A DNA stretch of 19,989 nucleotides from DATECU01 sp035286745 (GCA_035286745.1 DATECU010000014.1:1-19989), one strand, 5' to 3'. Counted from the first letter of the stretch, positions 7,547 through 15,191 are shown. The notes: generated by a model not told the origin, from the sequence alone. A program made the numbers and translations.

Positions 7547-8034
7547 TACATCCAGTCCAGGCTCTGCTCCAGGACCGCCCAGCGGGCCGGATCCTGTATG
7601 AAGAGCACGTTCATGTACAGCTCGACCCAGGGCCTGGGGTAGGCGGCCACCAGGGCAGCGACGCCCTTCCTGGCGCTTTCCTCCGCCAGCGGCCCGCTCG
7701 CGTCTTCATCGTCCTTCAACAGGCCGTCTTCGTGGGGCAGTCCGACGGCGTCCAGGAAGGTGGCCAGCATGGGTCGCCGGTCTCCGAGGTGGAGCGCCAC
7801 CAGCAGGGAAGCCGCGAGCGGCTCACCGAGGTCGGAGATCGCAGCCAGGGTCTTGGCCTGGTCTTCGGGGGGGAGGGTGCGGGCGACCTGGGGGCGGATC
7901 TTGCGAGCCTTGACGATGGCGCCCAGCGCCGAACCCAGAACCTCCTGGGGCGGCTCCTGGAAGAAGTGGCGAGCGGCTGAGGTCCGCTCCTCGCGGTTCA
8001 GGCGTTTCCAGAGGCGGGTTGCGGTGGTCTCCAA
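7546..8034 (-). CDS. Small soluble helical protein, unknown function
   Basis: This 162-residue protein is not recognised. It is predicted soluble and almost wholly alpha-helical, with pairs of amphipathic helices (VLGSALGAIVKARK, LAASLLVALHLGDRRPMLATFLDAVGLP). A C-terminal segment AAYPRPWVELYMNVLFIQDPARW resembles helical-repeat scaffolds, and there is no signal peptide. I chose the TTG at 8034-8032 because AAGGGAG lies about 8 nt upstream. The in-frame ATG at 8094 falls on the -35 box of the promoter at 8067-8094 and would not be transcribed. Its TAG stop shares a base with the GTG of the membrane-protein gene, so the two proteins are probably made together and may act together. Confidence 0.68.
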   Translation of the reverse strand: METTATRLWKRLNREERTSAARHFFQEPPQEVLGSALGAIVKARKIRPQVARTLPPEDQAKTLAAISDLGEPLAASLLVALHLGDRRPMLATFLDAVGLPHEDGLLKDDEDASGPLAEESARKGVAALVAAYPRPWVELYMNVLFIQDPARWAVLEQSLDWM

Positions 8035-8066
8035 AGCGGTCTCCCTTCGCGAGTGGACGGGCCGGG

Positions 8067-8094
8067 AGTATATCGTTCCCGCCTCCCGGTCCAA
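8067..8094 (-). promoter_or_regulatory. Promoter for the small-protein/membrane-protein pair
   Basis: On the minus strand TTGGAC (8094-8089), a 16-nt spacer and TATACT (8072-8067) form a good sigma-70-type promoter. The predicted start near 8060 leaves a short leader with AAGGGAG before the TTG start at 8034. Confidence 0.65.
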
Positions 8095-8114
8095 ACCCCA
8101 CCGTCAGTCGCGGG

Positions 8115-8144
8115 TTGACAGCCCCCAGGCCCGACCGAGAGGAT
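8115..8144 (+). promoter_or_regulatory. Promoter of the anti-sigma-like gene
   Basis: A perfect TTGACA (8115-8120), an 18-nt spacer and a weak -10 GAGGAT (8139-8144) end 6 nt before the GTG at 8151. The mRNA would be leaderless. The same AGAGGA bases could alternatively act as a Shine-Dalgarno sequence if transcription started further upstream. Confidence 0.45.
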
Positions 8145-8150
8145 ACGGTG

Positions 8151-8459
8151 GTGTCCGAGGAGTCCGAGGATGACGTCGCTTTCGATGCCCGGGGCTGCCT
8201 GACGGCCGCCGGCCTGGCTGCCCTGTCCGCTGCCGCGCCGGGGTGCGCCCCGGAGGACCTGGCACGCCACGTCGCCGCCTGCCGGTCCTGCCAGCGCCGG
8301 TGGTTCGAGGCATCCCTCTCCGCGGAGGAGCGGGCCCGCCGCTCGAAGGCACCCAAGGCCGATGCCAGGGCCCGCTTCTGGCGGATGGTGGCGTTCGCGC
8401 TCTTGGCGCTGGTCCTCGCTCTGGGCACGCTGGCGACGGTGCGCTTGGTGCTGAGGTAG
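8151..8459 (+). CDS. Small membrane protein with zinc-finger anti-sigma-like motif
   Basis: This 102-residue protein has an N-terminal cytoplasmic region with His40-x3-Cys44-x2-Cys47 (HVAACRSC) and an upstream Cys16. That is the pattern of ZAS-type zinc-binding anti-sigma factors. A charged linker follows, then one transmembrane helix at about 78-100 (MVAFALLALVLALGTL). Such proteins normally hold an ECF sigma factor at the membrane, but no sigma gene is adjacent, so the partner is unknown and the function is inference. GTG at 8151 is preferred (a GTG also occurs at 8148). The frame stays open to an ATG at 8019, but that overlaps the divergent gene and its promoter. An inverted-repeat element follows the gene. 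Confidence 0.68.
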   Translation: MSEESEDDVAFDARGCLTAAGLAALSAAAPGCAPEDLARHVAACRSCQRRWFEASLSAEERARRSKAPKADARARFWRMVAFALLALVLALGTLATVRLVLR

Positions 8460-8504
8460 CCCGAACCGCGGGCCGCGCTCCGACGCTCGGAAAGCCCCGG
8501 GTGG

Positions 8505-8604
8505 TAGCCGTCAGCGATCGGCGATCAGCTTTCGCCTACGCCAGGCGGAGAGAGGTTGGTGCAACCCTGCCGTAGCTGACAGCTGATTGCTGACTGCTGC
8601 ATCC
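8505..8604. repeat. Dispersed inverted-repeat element, copy A
   Basis: The left arm TAGCCGTCAGCGATCGGCGATCAGC and the right arm (8573-8604, built on repeated GCTGA units: GCTGACAGCTGATTGCTGACTGCT) are imperfect inverted copies around a 40-nt centre. The centre contains two small hairpins (CGCC/GGCG and GGTT/AACC). The arms match the element at 16296-16384. It lies between the convergent ends of the anti-sigma-like and solute-binding-protein genes. Confidence 0.75.
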
Positions 8605-8624
8605 TGGGCCTCTCCGTGAGGCGA

Positions 8625-9419
8625 TCAGGGGGTTCGAGCCTTCTTCAGGATCTCCGGTGCCGCCTCCCCGAAGTACTTCACCACCAGCCGGCTCCAGGTG
8701 GGGGTGCGTCTAACGTTCTCGATATACTCGTTGAGCGCTTTCAGCAGCTCCTGGTTGTCCTTTCGGACTCCGTAGGCCAGGCTTGCCGGTGGCCCCACGA
8801 ACATGCCGAGCTGGATGTCGGGGTCCTCGCGCTGGGTGGCCATGACGCTTTCCACGCCCCAGACGACGGCGGTGATGCGCCCCGACCTCAAGGCCTCGTG
8901 GAACCCGCCCACCGGGATAGCGTCGTCCACGTTGGCCGGCGGCACCCCAGCGGCTGCCACCACCTCGGCCATGTTGGTGCCCTTCATGCTGCCGACCTTC
9001 TCCGCTCGCAGTTCCTCCATCGTGGAGACCACTCGGTGAGGCTTCCTGGTCATCACCACCAGCCGGTAGGGAAACACCTCCACCGTGAAGTCGATCTGCT
9101 TGCGGCGGGTGTCGGTGGCGGTGAAGCGGCCGGCAATCAGGTCGCCCTTGCCGGCCCTGAGCGCGGGCACCAGGGCATCCCAGCTCGGTTGGGGAACCAC
9201 CTCGAGCTTGAGCTTGTGCAGGCTCACGAAGCCATCGAGGATCTCGTGGTCGAAGCCGGGAGCCGCGCCCTCGCGGGTGGAGAAGAACTCGGGCCGTTTG
9301 GTGTCCAGGGTGACCAGAACCCGGAGGCTTCCCCTTGTCTTGACCTCGGGGAAATCCGCGGCGGCCGCGGAGGATGCCAGCACGGCCAAGGTGAGGGCCA
9401 GTTTCAGCGAGTGTCTCAA
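8625..9419 (-). CDS. Periplasmic solute-binding protein, family 3 type
   Basis: This 264-residue protein has a signal peptide (1-20, cleaved near SSAAAA/D) followed by a bilobed type-II periplasmic binding fold of the SBP_bac_3 family. Typical segments are GSLRVLVTLDT, PGFDHEILDGF, WDALVPALRAGKGDLIAGRFTAT plus TRRKQIDFT, and KPHRVVSTMEELRAEKVGSMKGTN. Family members bind amino acids or small polar ligands for ABC transporters, or serve as sensor domains as in MltF. No permease or ATPase gene is nearby, so it is an orphan in this window. The start is TTG (9419-9417), six nt after GGAGGA. It lies 37 bp behind the Asp-box protein with no terminator between, so the two are likely co-transcribed. 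Confidence 0.87.
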   Translation of the reverse strand: MRHSLKLALTLAVLASSAAAADFPEVKTRGSLRVLVTLDTKRPEFFSTREGAAPGFDHEILDGFVSLHKLKLEVVPQPSWDALVPALRAGKGDLIAGRFTATDTRRKQIDFTVEVFPYRLVVMTRKPHRVVSTMEELRAEKVGSMKGTNMAEVVAAAGVPPANVDDAIPVGGFHEALRSGRITAVVWGVESVMATQREDPDIQLGMFVGPPASLAYGVRKDNQELLKALNEYIENVRRTPTWSRLVVKYFGEAAPEILKKARTP

Positions 9420-9456
9420 GAGCGTCCTCCGAAAGCGAAGCTCCGGACATTATGCC

Positions 9457-12400
9457 TCAGGGGATCTTCTTTCCGGCATCGATCTTGCCGATGCCATGGT
9501 CCAGCATCAGGCGGTTCAAAGCCGGGACCTCGGTATCGATCAGGCCGTTCAGGCTCTGGACGACCTCGCCCACCTCGCGGGTGACCCGGTCCAGCAGGTC
9601 TCGGTGCTGCGGCGTGGGCGGTGCCGTGATCGAGCCGATGCCGAAGTAGAGGCCGCGGGCTCGCCCCAGGAGCGGCTCGGGGTCCTCGGCCAGCGGTGCC
9701 CCGGCAAAGCCCTGAGGGTCCTGCCGGCTCAGTCGTTTGGCGAGGGGCTCCACCTTCTCCAGCAGGGCCTTGACCGCCGTCTTCACCGGCTCGGCGACCT
9801 TGGGGTTCTTGCCGAGCGCCTCCTGCTGCTCGCTGAGCTGCTTCTTGAGGGAGCCAGCGGCCTTGTTGGCGGCGTCGGCCTGGGCCCACAGCTTGGCTCC
9901 GGCGCGGACCGCCTGGTACCAGGTCTTGCGGTCGCCGTCGGAAACCACGATGCGGGGGTCCTCCTCGACCACCACCGGCTTGGTCGCGCTCCAGGATCCC
10001 ACCGAGACCGTCACCGTGTAGTTCCCCGGGGGCACCCAGGGGCCCCGGGGTGGGCCGAAGAAGGCCTGCGGGGCACCCGGCTCCGGGGTGATGGGCGCCT
10101 CGTGGCGCAGGTCCCAGTTGGTGCGGTTGATCCCGGCCTCTTTGAGTCCCTTGAGCTCGCGCACCAGCGTGCCCTCGGCGTCTTTGACCACCAGCTTGAC
10201 CTCGTCCTTCTCGCCGGGCTTGGTCTTGAGCAGATAGCTGATGAGGGCTCCTTCCGGAGGGTTAGGCGCCAAGAAGGCCTTGTGGCCGGTGTTGCCCCGG
10301 TGGCTGTAGATGCGGTATTGGGTGGCGGGCCTCATGTCGAACAGATGGAGGTCGGTGGCGCCCACCGGCTCCGTCAACTGGTCGAGTGGGCCCATGTCGT
10401 CCAGGATCCACACCCCGCGGCCGTGGGTGCCCAGGATCAGGTCGTTGTCCCGCGGGTGGACCAGGATGTCGTCGACGGGAACCGTGGGCAGCTTGCTCTT
10501 GACCTTGTGCCACCGATCGCCCCGGTTCCAGGAGACCCAGAGCCCATACTCCGTGCCCACAAGCAGCAAGTCGGCGTTTCTCGGGTGCTCGCGGACGACG
10601 CTCACGGTTCCCCCGGCGGGGAGGTCCTTCGTTATGCGCTTCCAGGTCTGACCGAAGTCCTCGGTGCGGAACAGGTAGACCGCGAAGTCGTTGCCGCGGT
10701 GGCCGTCCATGGCCAGGTAGGCCGCGCCCTCGCCGCTGCGGCTGGCCTCCAGGCGGCTCACGTAGGTGCCCTTGGGGACCCCGGGTATCTTGGCCGTGAC
10801 GTTGGTCCAGTTGGCCCCGCCGTCGCGGGAGACCTGAACGTTGCCGTCGTCGGTGCCCACCCAGAGGACCCCGGCCTTTCGCGGCGACTCGGCCACGGTG
10901 GTGATGGTCCCGAAGTGAACGACACCGTCGTTGCGCGAGAAGAACTCCTTGGCCGTCTTGCCGAAGATCGGCATCTGGTCTCGTTCGGCGCCACTGGTGA
11001 GATCTGCGGTGACCAGGGTCCAGGTCTCGCCCCGGTCCCGGGAGCCGAAGAGCCGGTTGCCGCCGTAGTAGACGGTCTTGGGGTCGTGCGGCGAGAGCAG
11101 GACCGGGGAGTTCCAGTTGAAGCGGTAGCGTTCGCCCGGCGGTGGCTCGGGACGGATTATGCGCTGCTCGTTGGTGCGGCGGTCGAAACGGCGCAGGTTC
11201 CCGTCCTGGCTCTCCACGTAGACGGTGGTGGGATCGGAGGGGTCGAGCACCGCGAAGAACCCGTCGCCGCCGCCCAGGTTGAACCAGTCCTCGTTGGCGA
11301 TGCCCTGTCGGTAGGGGGTGCGAGAGGGCCCGCACCAGGCCTGGTTGTCCTGCAAGCCGCCGCACACCGTGTAGGGCTTGCCGAGGTCGGCGCTCACCTC
11401 GTAGAACTGCGCCAGGGGGACGGTGTTGATGAAGTCCCAACTGCGCCCGCGATCCCAGGAGACGTGAATGCCGCCGTCGGTGCCCGCCAGCATGTGGTTG
11501 GAGTTGGCGGGATCGATCCATAGGCCGTGGTAGTCGCCGTGGATCTTCTGCACCAGGTCGCTCTTGAAGGTCTTGCCGCCGTCCTCGGAGTAGAACATCT
11601 GGGCGCCCAGCACCCAGACCCGCTGGTCGTTCGTTGGGTCCACGTGCAGCTTGCTGTAGTAGGAGGGTCGCGGGTTGGTGTCGGAGACCTTGCGCCAGCT
11701 CTCACCCTTGTCGTCGGAACGGTAGAGGCCGCTCTCCTTGCTGTGTTCGACGGTGGCGTAGAGAGTCCGCGGGTCCTTGCGGTAGACGGCAAGGCCGATG
11801 CGTCCCAGCTCGCCGTCGGGCAACCCCTTGCCGAGCTTCTTCCAGGTGCCGCCGCCGTCGATGGTCTTCCACAGACCGCTGCCCGGTCCACCGCCGTTGT
11901 AGCCGAACTGAGTTCTGCGCCGCTGATAGGCCGCCGCGTACAGCGTGTCCGGGCTCAGTGGGTCCATGGCCAGATCGACGAAGCCGGTGTCCTGGTCGAC
12001 GAACTTGGTGTTGACCCAGGTCTTGCCGCCGTCCGTCGTCTTGAAGACCCCGCGCTCCGGGTTGGGTCCCCACAGGTGCCCTAGGGCGGCCACGTAGACG
12101 ACGCTGGGGTTCTGGGGATGCACCAGGATCCGGCCAATGTGGTGGGTGTCCTTGAGCCCGAGGTGAGTCCAGGTCTTGCCGGCGTCCAGCGTCTTGTACA
12201 CGCCGTTGCCCCAGGAGGACGACTGACGGTTGTTGGGCTCGCCGGTGCCCACGTACAGGATCGAGGGATCGGAAGGGGCGATCGCCAGATCGCCGATGCT
12301 CGACACCTCCTGATCGTCGAAGACGGGCTCGAAGGTGGTGCCGGCGTTCTCGGTCCGGAAGATGCCGCCGGAGGCGGTGCCCACGTAGAAGACCGAGGGG

Positions 12401-12603
12401 TCGGCCTCCCACACCGCGAAGTCGTCCACCCGGCCACCCATGATGGCGGGACCGATGTTGCGGAACTCCAGGTTCTTGAGCAGATCCACGGAGATGGCGC
12501 TGGCCGGGCCAGCCTTGGCCTGGTCCTCGGCGGCCTGAGTTAGGCGTTGGCTTAGCGCCGGAACCAAGAGGGCGAGGGCGGCGAGGCGGGGGAGGGGGCG
12601 CAT
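9457..12603 (-). CDS. Secreted Asp-box (BNR/VPS10-like) beta-propeller protein
   Basis: This 1048-residue protein has an N-terminal signal peptide (about 1-24). About eleven Asp-box motifs S/T-x-D/N-x-G-x-T/S-W/F follow, including TLDAGKTW, TTDGGKTW, TIDGGGTW, SDDKGESW, SEDGGKTF, SRDRGETW, SRDGGANW and TEDFGQTW. This is the repeat pattern of sortilin/VPS10-like and 'glycosyl hydrolase' 10-bladed propellers common in Acidobacteriota. The propeller fills about residues 40-770. An FlgD-like beta-sandwich follows (about 790-890, WDLRHEAP and PPGNYTVTVSVG), then a Lys/Ala-rich helical tail (about 900-1048). No catalytic residues can be assigned, so enzymatic activity is not claimed; a binding or scaffold role outside the cytoplasm is equally likely. 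The ATG at 12603 is preceded by AAGGAGA, with a strong promoter at 12650-12679. Confidence 0.9.
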   Translation of the reverse strand: MRPLPRLAALALLVPALSQRLTQAAEDQAKAGPASAISVDLLKNLEFRNIGPAIMGGRVDDFAVWEADPSVFYVGTASGGIFRTENAGTTFEPVFDDQEVSSIGDLAIAPSDPSILYVGTGEPNNRQSSSWGNGVYKTLDAGKTWTHLGLKDTHHIGRILVHPQNPSVVYVAALGHLWGPNPERGVFKTTDGGKTWVNTKFVDQDTGFVDLAMDPLSPDTLYAAAYQRRRTQFGYNGGGPGSGLWKTIDGGGTWKKLGKGLPDGELGRIGLAVYRKDPRTLYATVEHSKESGLYRSDDKGESWRKVSDTNPRPSYYSKLHVDPTNDQRVWVLGAQMFYSEDGGKTFKSDLVQKIHGDYHGLWIDPANSNHMLAGTDGGIHVSWDRGRSWDFINTVPLAQFYEVSADLGKPYTVCGGLQDNQAWCGPSRTPYRQGIANEDWFNLGGGDGFFAVLDPSDPTTVYVESQDGNLRRFDRRTNEQRIIRPEPPPGERYRFNWNSPVLLSPHDPKTVYYGGNRLFGSRDRGETWTLVTADLTSGAERDQMPIFGKTAKEFFSRNDGVVHFGTITTVAESPRKAGVLWVGTDDGNVQVSRDGGANWTNVTAKIPGVPKGTYVSRLEASRSGEGAAYLAMDGHRGNDFAVYLFRTEDFGQTWKRITKDLPAGGTVSVVREHPRNADLLLVGTEYGLWVSWNRGDRWHKVKSKLPTVPVDDILVHPRDNDLILGTHGRGVWILDDMGPLDQLTEPVGATDLHLFDMRPATQYRIYSHRGNTGHKAFLAPNPPEGALISYLLKTKPGEKDEVKLVVKDAEGTLVRELKGLKEAGINRTNWDLRHEAPITPEPGAPQAFFGPPRGPWVPPGNYTVTVSVGSWSATKPVVVEEDPRIVVSDGDRKTWYQAVRAGAKLWAQADAANKAAGSLKKQLSEQQEALGKNPKVAEPVKTAVKALLEKVEPLAKRLSRQDPQGFAGAPLAEDPEPLLGRARGLYFGIGSITAPPTPQHRDLLDRVTREVGEVVQSLNGLIDTEVPALNRLMLDHGIGKIDAGKKIP

Positions 12604-12649
12604 CGGGCTCTCCTTCTGTCGGCTTCTTGAGCGGCCGCCGACGAAGGGG

Positions 12650-12679
12650 ACGCTAGCTGCGCCGATCCTCGCCTGTCAA
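12650..12679 (-). promoter_or_regulatory. Promoter of the Asp-box protein gene
   Basis: On the minus strand a perfect TTGACA (12679-12674), an 18-nt spacer and TAGCGT (12655-12650) give a start near 12643 and a leader of about 40 nt. The leader carries AAGGAGA at 12609-12615. This makes the Asp-box/solute-binding pair at least partly independent of the genes upstream. Confidence 0.7.
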
Positions 12680-12726
12680 TGCGAAGTCCTCGTGGCGTCG
12701 CTTGGGGGCCGTGCTTTGACGAAGTT

Positions 12727-13197
12727 TTACGGCGGGGGATCGAGGCGGCCGGCGGTCATCACCCGGAAGGCGGAGCCCAGGTTCTCGGGGCTCAGGAGCG
12801 GATCCTGGTCGAGGATCAGCAGGTCGGCCGGGCGGCCGGGTTCGATGGTCCCGCCGGCCGCCAGCTCGGCCAGGGCCTGGAGCGGCTGGATGCCTGCCCG
12901 GACGCGTTCGGCGAAGGCCGCCGCCGCGGCGCCCGGATGGAGGCGCCCTGGCTGGGGCAGGATGAACTTCCCCCGGGCATCGAACACCCGCGCGCCCTTG
13001 GGCAGGGGGACGCGGGCTTGATGGCCCACAGCCTTGATGCGACCCCCCTCGAGCACGACCAAGGCGTCCTTCAGGGGCGGCTTGCCGGTGCCGTCGATGA
13101 GGGTGGCGCCAACCAGGACCAGGGTTCCGCCGGCTGGCGCCGAGCAGGCGGTGACGGTAGCGAGGGCGGCGAGAGCCGCCAGGCGCAGGCACCTCAC
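12727..13197 (-). CDS. Amidohydrolase-like lipoprotein lacking the catalytic barrel (probable remnant)
   Basis: This 156-residue frame starts with GTG, overlapping the stop of the SDR gene (GTGA). It encodes a lipoprotein signal (lipobox TVTAC, Cys18). Residues 25-81 are the N-terminal beta-sandwich of a metal-dependent amidohydrolase (LVGATLIDGTGKP, ALVVLEGGRIKAVG, KGARVFDARGKFILP). Residues about 91-156 are the family's C-terminal part (AGIQPLQALAE, GGTIEPGRPADLLILDQDPL, VMTAGRL). The TIM barrel of roughly 250-300 residues, with the HxH, Lys, two His and Asp metal ligands, is missing after FILP. A second short gap lies between LQALAE and GGTIEPG. It cannot be a hydrolase as read. It may be an in-frame deletion remnant or a repurposed small lipoprotein. 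The coupled start suggests it is still translated. Confidence 0.72.
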   Translation of the reverse strand: MRCLRLAALAALATVTACSAPAGGTLVLVGATLIDGTGKPPLKDALVVLEGGRIKAVGHQARVPLPKGARVFDARGKFILPQPGRLHPGAAAAAFAERVRAGIQPLQALAELAAGGTIEPGRPADLLILDQDPLLSPENLGSAFRVMTAGRLDPPP

Positions 13198-13898
13198 GCC
13201 AGGCCGTCCACCGGGATGAGCGCGCCGGTGGTCGGCGCGGACTGGGGGGAGAGCAGGAAGAGGATGACCCTGGCGATGGCGGCTGGCGAGGTCCAGCGGG
13301 AGACATCGGCCCGCGGCATGGAGGCGCGGTTGGCCGGGGTATCGATGGTGCCCGGGAGCACGCAGTTGAAGCGCACGCCCCGGTCGCGGTTCTCGAGGGC
13401 GAGAACGCGGGTCAGCGCGTGGACCGCCAGCTTGGAGACTGCGTAGGCGGCGGCTCCGGCGCCGCCCGTTTCCGCCATCCGCGAGCCTACCGTCACCACG
13501 GCGCCGCCCTGAGCCAGCAGGTGAGGCAACGAGGCGCGGCAGGAGGCGTAGACGGAGCCGAGGTTGGCGCCCAGCATGTGATCCCACTCGCCGGTGGCCG
13601 CCTCTTCCAGGGTGCCGGAGCCGGCGTAGGCCCCCGCCAGACAGGCGACGCCGTCGAGTCGGCCCAGCCAAGCCACGGCGTCGCTCACGAACCCCTGGGC
13701 TGTCTCCGGGCTGGCGATGTCGGCGCGGCGCCCCCAGAGACTCGGCGCGCCGCTGGCCGCGTTCTCGAGGGCGGCCCATTCGCCGGTTCGCCGGTAGGGA
13801 ACGGCCACTCGATGGCCCTCGGCCAGCAACCCCAGCACCAGCTCTCGGCCCAGGGCGCCGGTTCCGCCGGTCACAATCACGCCCCGCGCGCCGCTCAC
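13194..13898 (-). CDS. SDR-family NAD(P)-dependent oxidoreductase
   Basis: This 234-residue classical short-chain dehydrogenase/reductase has the nucleotide-binding turn TGGTGALG (10-17), CLAGAY (86-91) in the NNAG position, Asn112, catalytic Ser139 (VTVGSR), Tyr152-x3-Lys156 (YAVSK) and PGTIDTPAN (182-190). It would interconvert an alcohol and a carbonyl; the substrate is unknown. The start is GTG at 13898 with GAGGGG upstream. It lies 35 bp after the aminotransferase stop and overlaps the next gene by 4 nt. The three probably form one transcription unit. Confidence 0.92.
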   Translation of the reverse strand: MSGARGVIVTGGTGALGRELVLGLLAEGHRVAVPYRRTGEWAALENAASGAPSLWGRRADIASPETAQGFVSDAVAWLGRLDGVACLAGAYAGSGTLEEAATGEWDHMLGANLGSVYASCRASLPHLLAQGGAVVTVGSRMAETGGAGAAAYAVSKLAVHALTRVLALENRDRGVRFNCVLPGTIDTPANRASMPRADVSRWTSPAAIARVILFLLSPQSAPTTGALIPVDGLA

Positions 13899-13933
13899 GA
13901 CTTCGCCCCTCGGTCGACCGGCATATCGAGGCT

Positions 13934-15112
13934 TTATAGCACGCTCGGCGCGCCGAGGTCGCGGAGCAGCGCGGATAGACCTCGAGCGAAGACCGCGGGC
14001 TCGGTCAGCAGGCTCAGGACCAGGTAGGCCTCGCTCGGGAAATCGAAGAAGAAGCCGGGATGGACCAGGACGCCGTCCCTCTCCAGTAGGCGCAAGGCCC
14101 GCTCTTCCTCGGGCTCGGTGGCCGGCACTCGCAGCACCGCCGACCAGCCCCCTTCGGGAGCGAGCAGGCTGGCCGGTGCCGGTGGGGCGAGGGCCTCCCG
14201 GAGCAGCCCCAGGTTCAACCGGGTGCGGGTCGCAATCGGTGCCTGGAGTTCGGGCAATCGCGCCAAGAGTCCCGGTGCGGCCTGTTGCACCGGGGTTCCC
14301 ACCGACAGGAAGGTATCGGCGATGACCTCCAGGCGGGCCTGCGCTTCAGCTCGAATCGGCGGCGGTCCGAAGACCGCCATCCAGCCCAGCTTGAGCTGGG
14401 GCAGGCCGCAGGACTTGGAGAGCCCGCCTAGCGAAAAGGCGAGACAGGGAGGGTCTCCGGCCACGCTCGCCAGGCGTCCCGGGTCGGGGGCGAAAGCGTA
14501 GTCGGCAAAGACCTCGTCCGAGATCACCGCCAGGCCTCGGCAGGCGCAGAGATCGAAGAGCCGCGCGGCCTCCTCCCGCTTCAAGTAGGATCCGGTCGGG
14601 TTGCCCGGGTTCACCAGCACCACCGCCCGCGTCCGCTCCCCGATCGCCGCCTCCAGCGCATCGACCGAAAGGTGCCACTCACCGTCGTGGTGGAGCGCAT
14701 AACGGTCAATGTGGACCGACTCCAGATCGGCCAGGAACTCGAAGAGAGGGTAGCTGGGCTGAGGCACCAGGACGATGTCGCCCGGATCGCAGAGGAGCTT
14801 GAAGAGGTAGGCGTAGGCTTCGCTGGTGCTGGCGGTGAGGAGCAGGCGATCGGCACCTACCGCCCATCCCCGCCGTTCATAGTCGCGTGCCACCGCCTCG
14901 CGTGCCGCCGGCAGGCCGCACGCCTGCGGCCGATAGACCAGACCCGCCGGGTCCGCCAGGAGGGCCAGCAGGTCCTCGGGATAGGGAATGCCGGCCCGGG
15001 TCGGGTTCGACTCCGTGAGGTCCAGGACCTCGAGGCCCGCCCGCCGCCGGGCTTCGAGGGCCAGCGTGAGCCGGTTGGTGGCCTGGCTCCAGGATGTGCG
15101 CGCGGAGAACAT
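13934..15112 (-). CDS. PLP-dependent class I/II aminotransferase
   Basis: This 392-residue fold-type I aminotransferase transfers amino groups between amino and 2-oxo acids. Visible are TESNPTRAG near the N-terminus (33-41), TASTSEAY (93-100), PSYPLFEF with Tyr121, NPGNPTG (168-174), SDEVF with Asp199, and SLGGLSK with the likely Schiff-base Lys233. At the phosphate-binding position after the lysine the sequence is PQLKLGWM, so Lys241 replaces the usual Arg. The ATG at 15112 is preferred because family members begin MFSxRT-like and an extended -10 lies 7 nt upstream. Other in-frame ATGs are at 15121 and 15178, the latter inside a tandem repeat. It heads the SDR/amidohydrolase-remnant unit. 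The amino-acid substrate is not determinable. Confidence 0.92.
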   Translation of the reverse strand: MFSARTSWSQATNRLTLALEARRRAGLEVLDLTESNPTRAGIPYPEDLLALLADPAGLVYRPQACGLPAAREAVARDYERRGWAVGADRLLLTASTSEAYAYLFKLLCDPGDIVLVPQPSYPLFEFLADLESVHIDRYALHHDGEWHLSVDALEAAIGERTRAVVLVNPGNPTGSYLKREEAARLFDLCACRGLAVISDEVFADYAFAPDPGRLASVAGDPPCLAFSLGGLSKSCGLPQLKLGWMAVFGPPPIRAEAQARLEVIADTFLSVGTPVQQAAPGLLARLPELQAPIATRTRLNLGLLREALAPPAPASLLAPEGGWSAVLRVPATEPEEERALRLLERDGVLVHPGFFFDFPSEAYLVLSLLTEPAVFARGLSALLRDLGAPSVL

Positions 15113-15119
15113 GGAGCGC

Positions 15120-15128
15120 ATTGTGGCA
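15120..15128 (-). promoter_or_regulatory. Extended -10 of the aminotransferase gene
   Basis: TGC-CACAAT on the minus strand ends 7 nt before the ATG at 15112, predicting a leaderless transcript. No convincing -35 was found. No Shine-Dalgarno sequence precedes any candidate start. Confidence 0.4.
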
Positions 15129-15167
15129 CGCTGCCGCGTCCGCGCCGGAGGGGTCCGTGAAGGCAAC

Positions 15168-15191
15168 CACCGAGGCACCGAAGCACCGAGG
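15168..15191. repeat. Three tandem 8-bp units CACCGAGG
   Basis: CACCGAGG, CACCGAAG and CACCGAGG lie head to tail in the gap between the divergent aminotransferase and parvulin genes. Similar CACCGAGG-type intergenic repeats occur in many environmental bacterial genomes (recollection, not searched). Confidence 0.7.

Noticed and set aside
9085..11523. 812-codon open frame on the plus strand
   Set aside because: It is an antisense shadow of the solute-binding and Asp-box genes, whose signal peptides and repeats are unambiguous on the minus strand.
13198..13779. Long N-terminal extension of the amidohydrolase-like frame
   Set aside because: This part is an out-of-frame shadow of the SDR gene. 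The lipoprotein signal begins at the GTG at 13197, coupled to the SDR stop.
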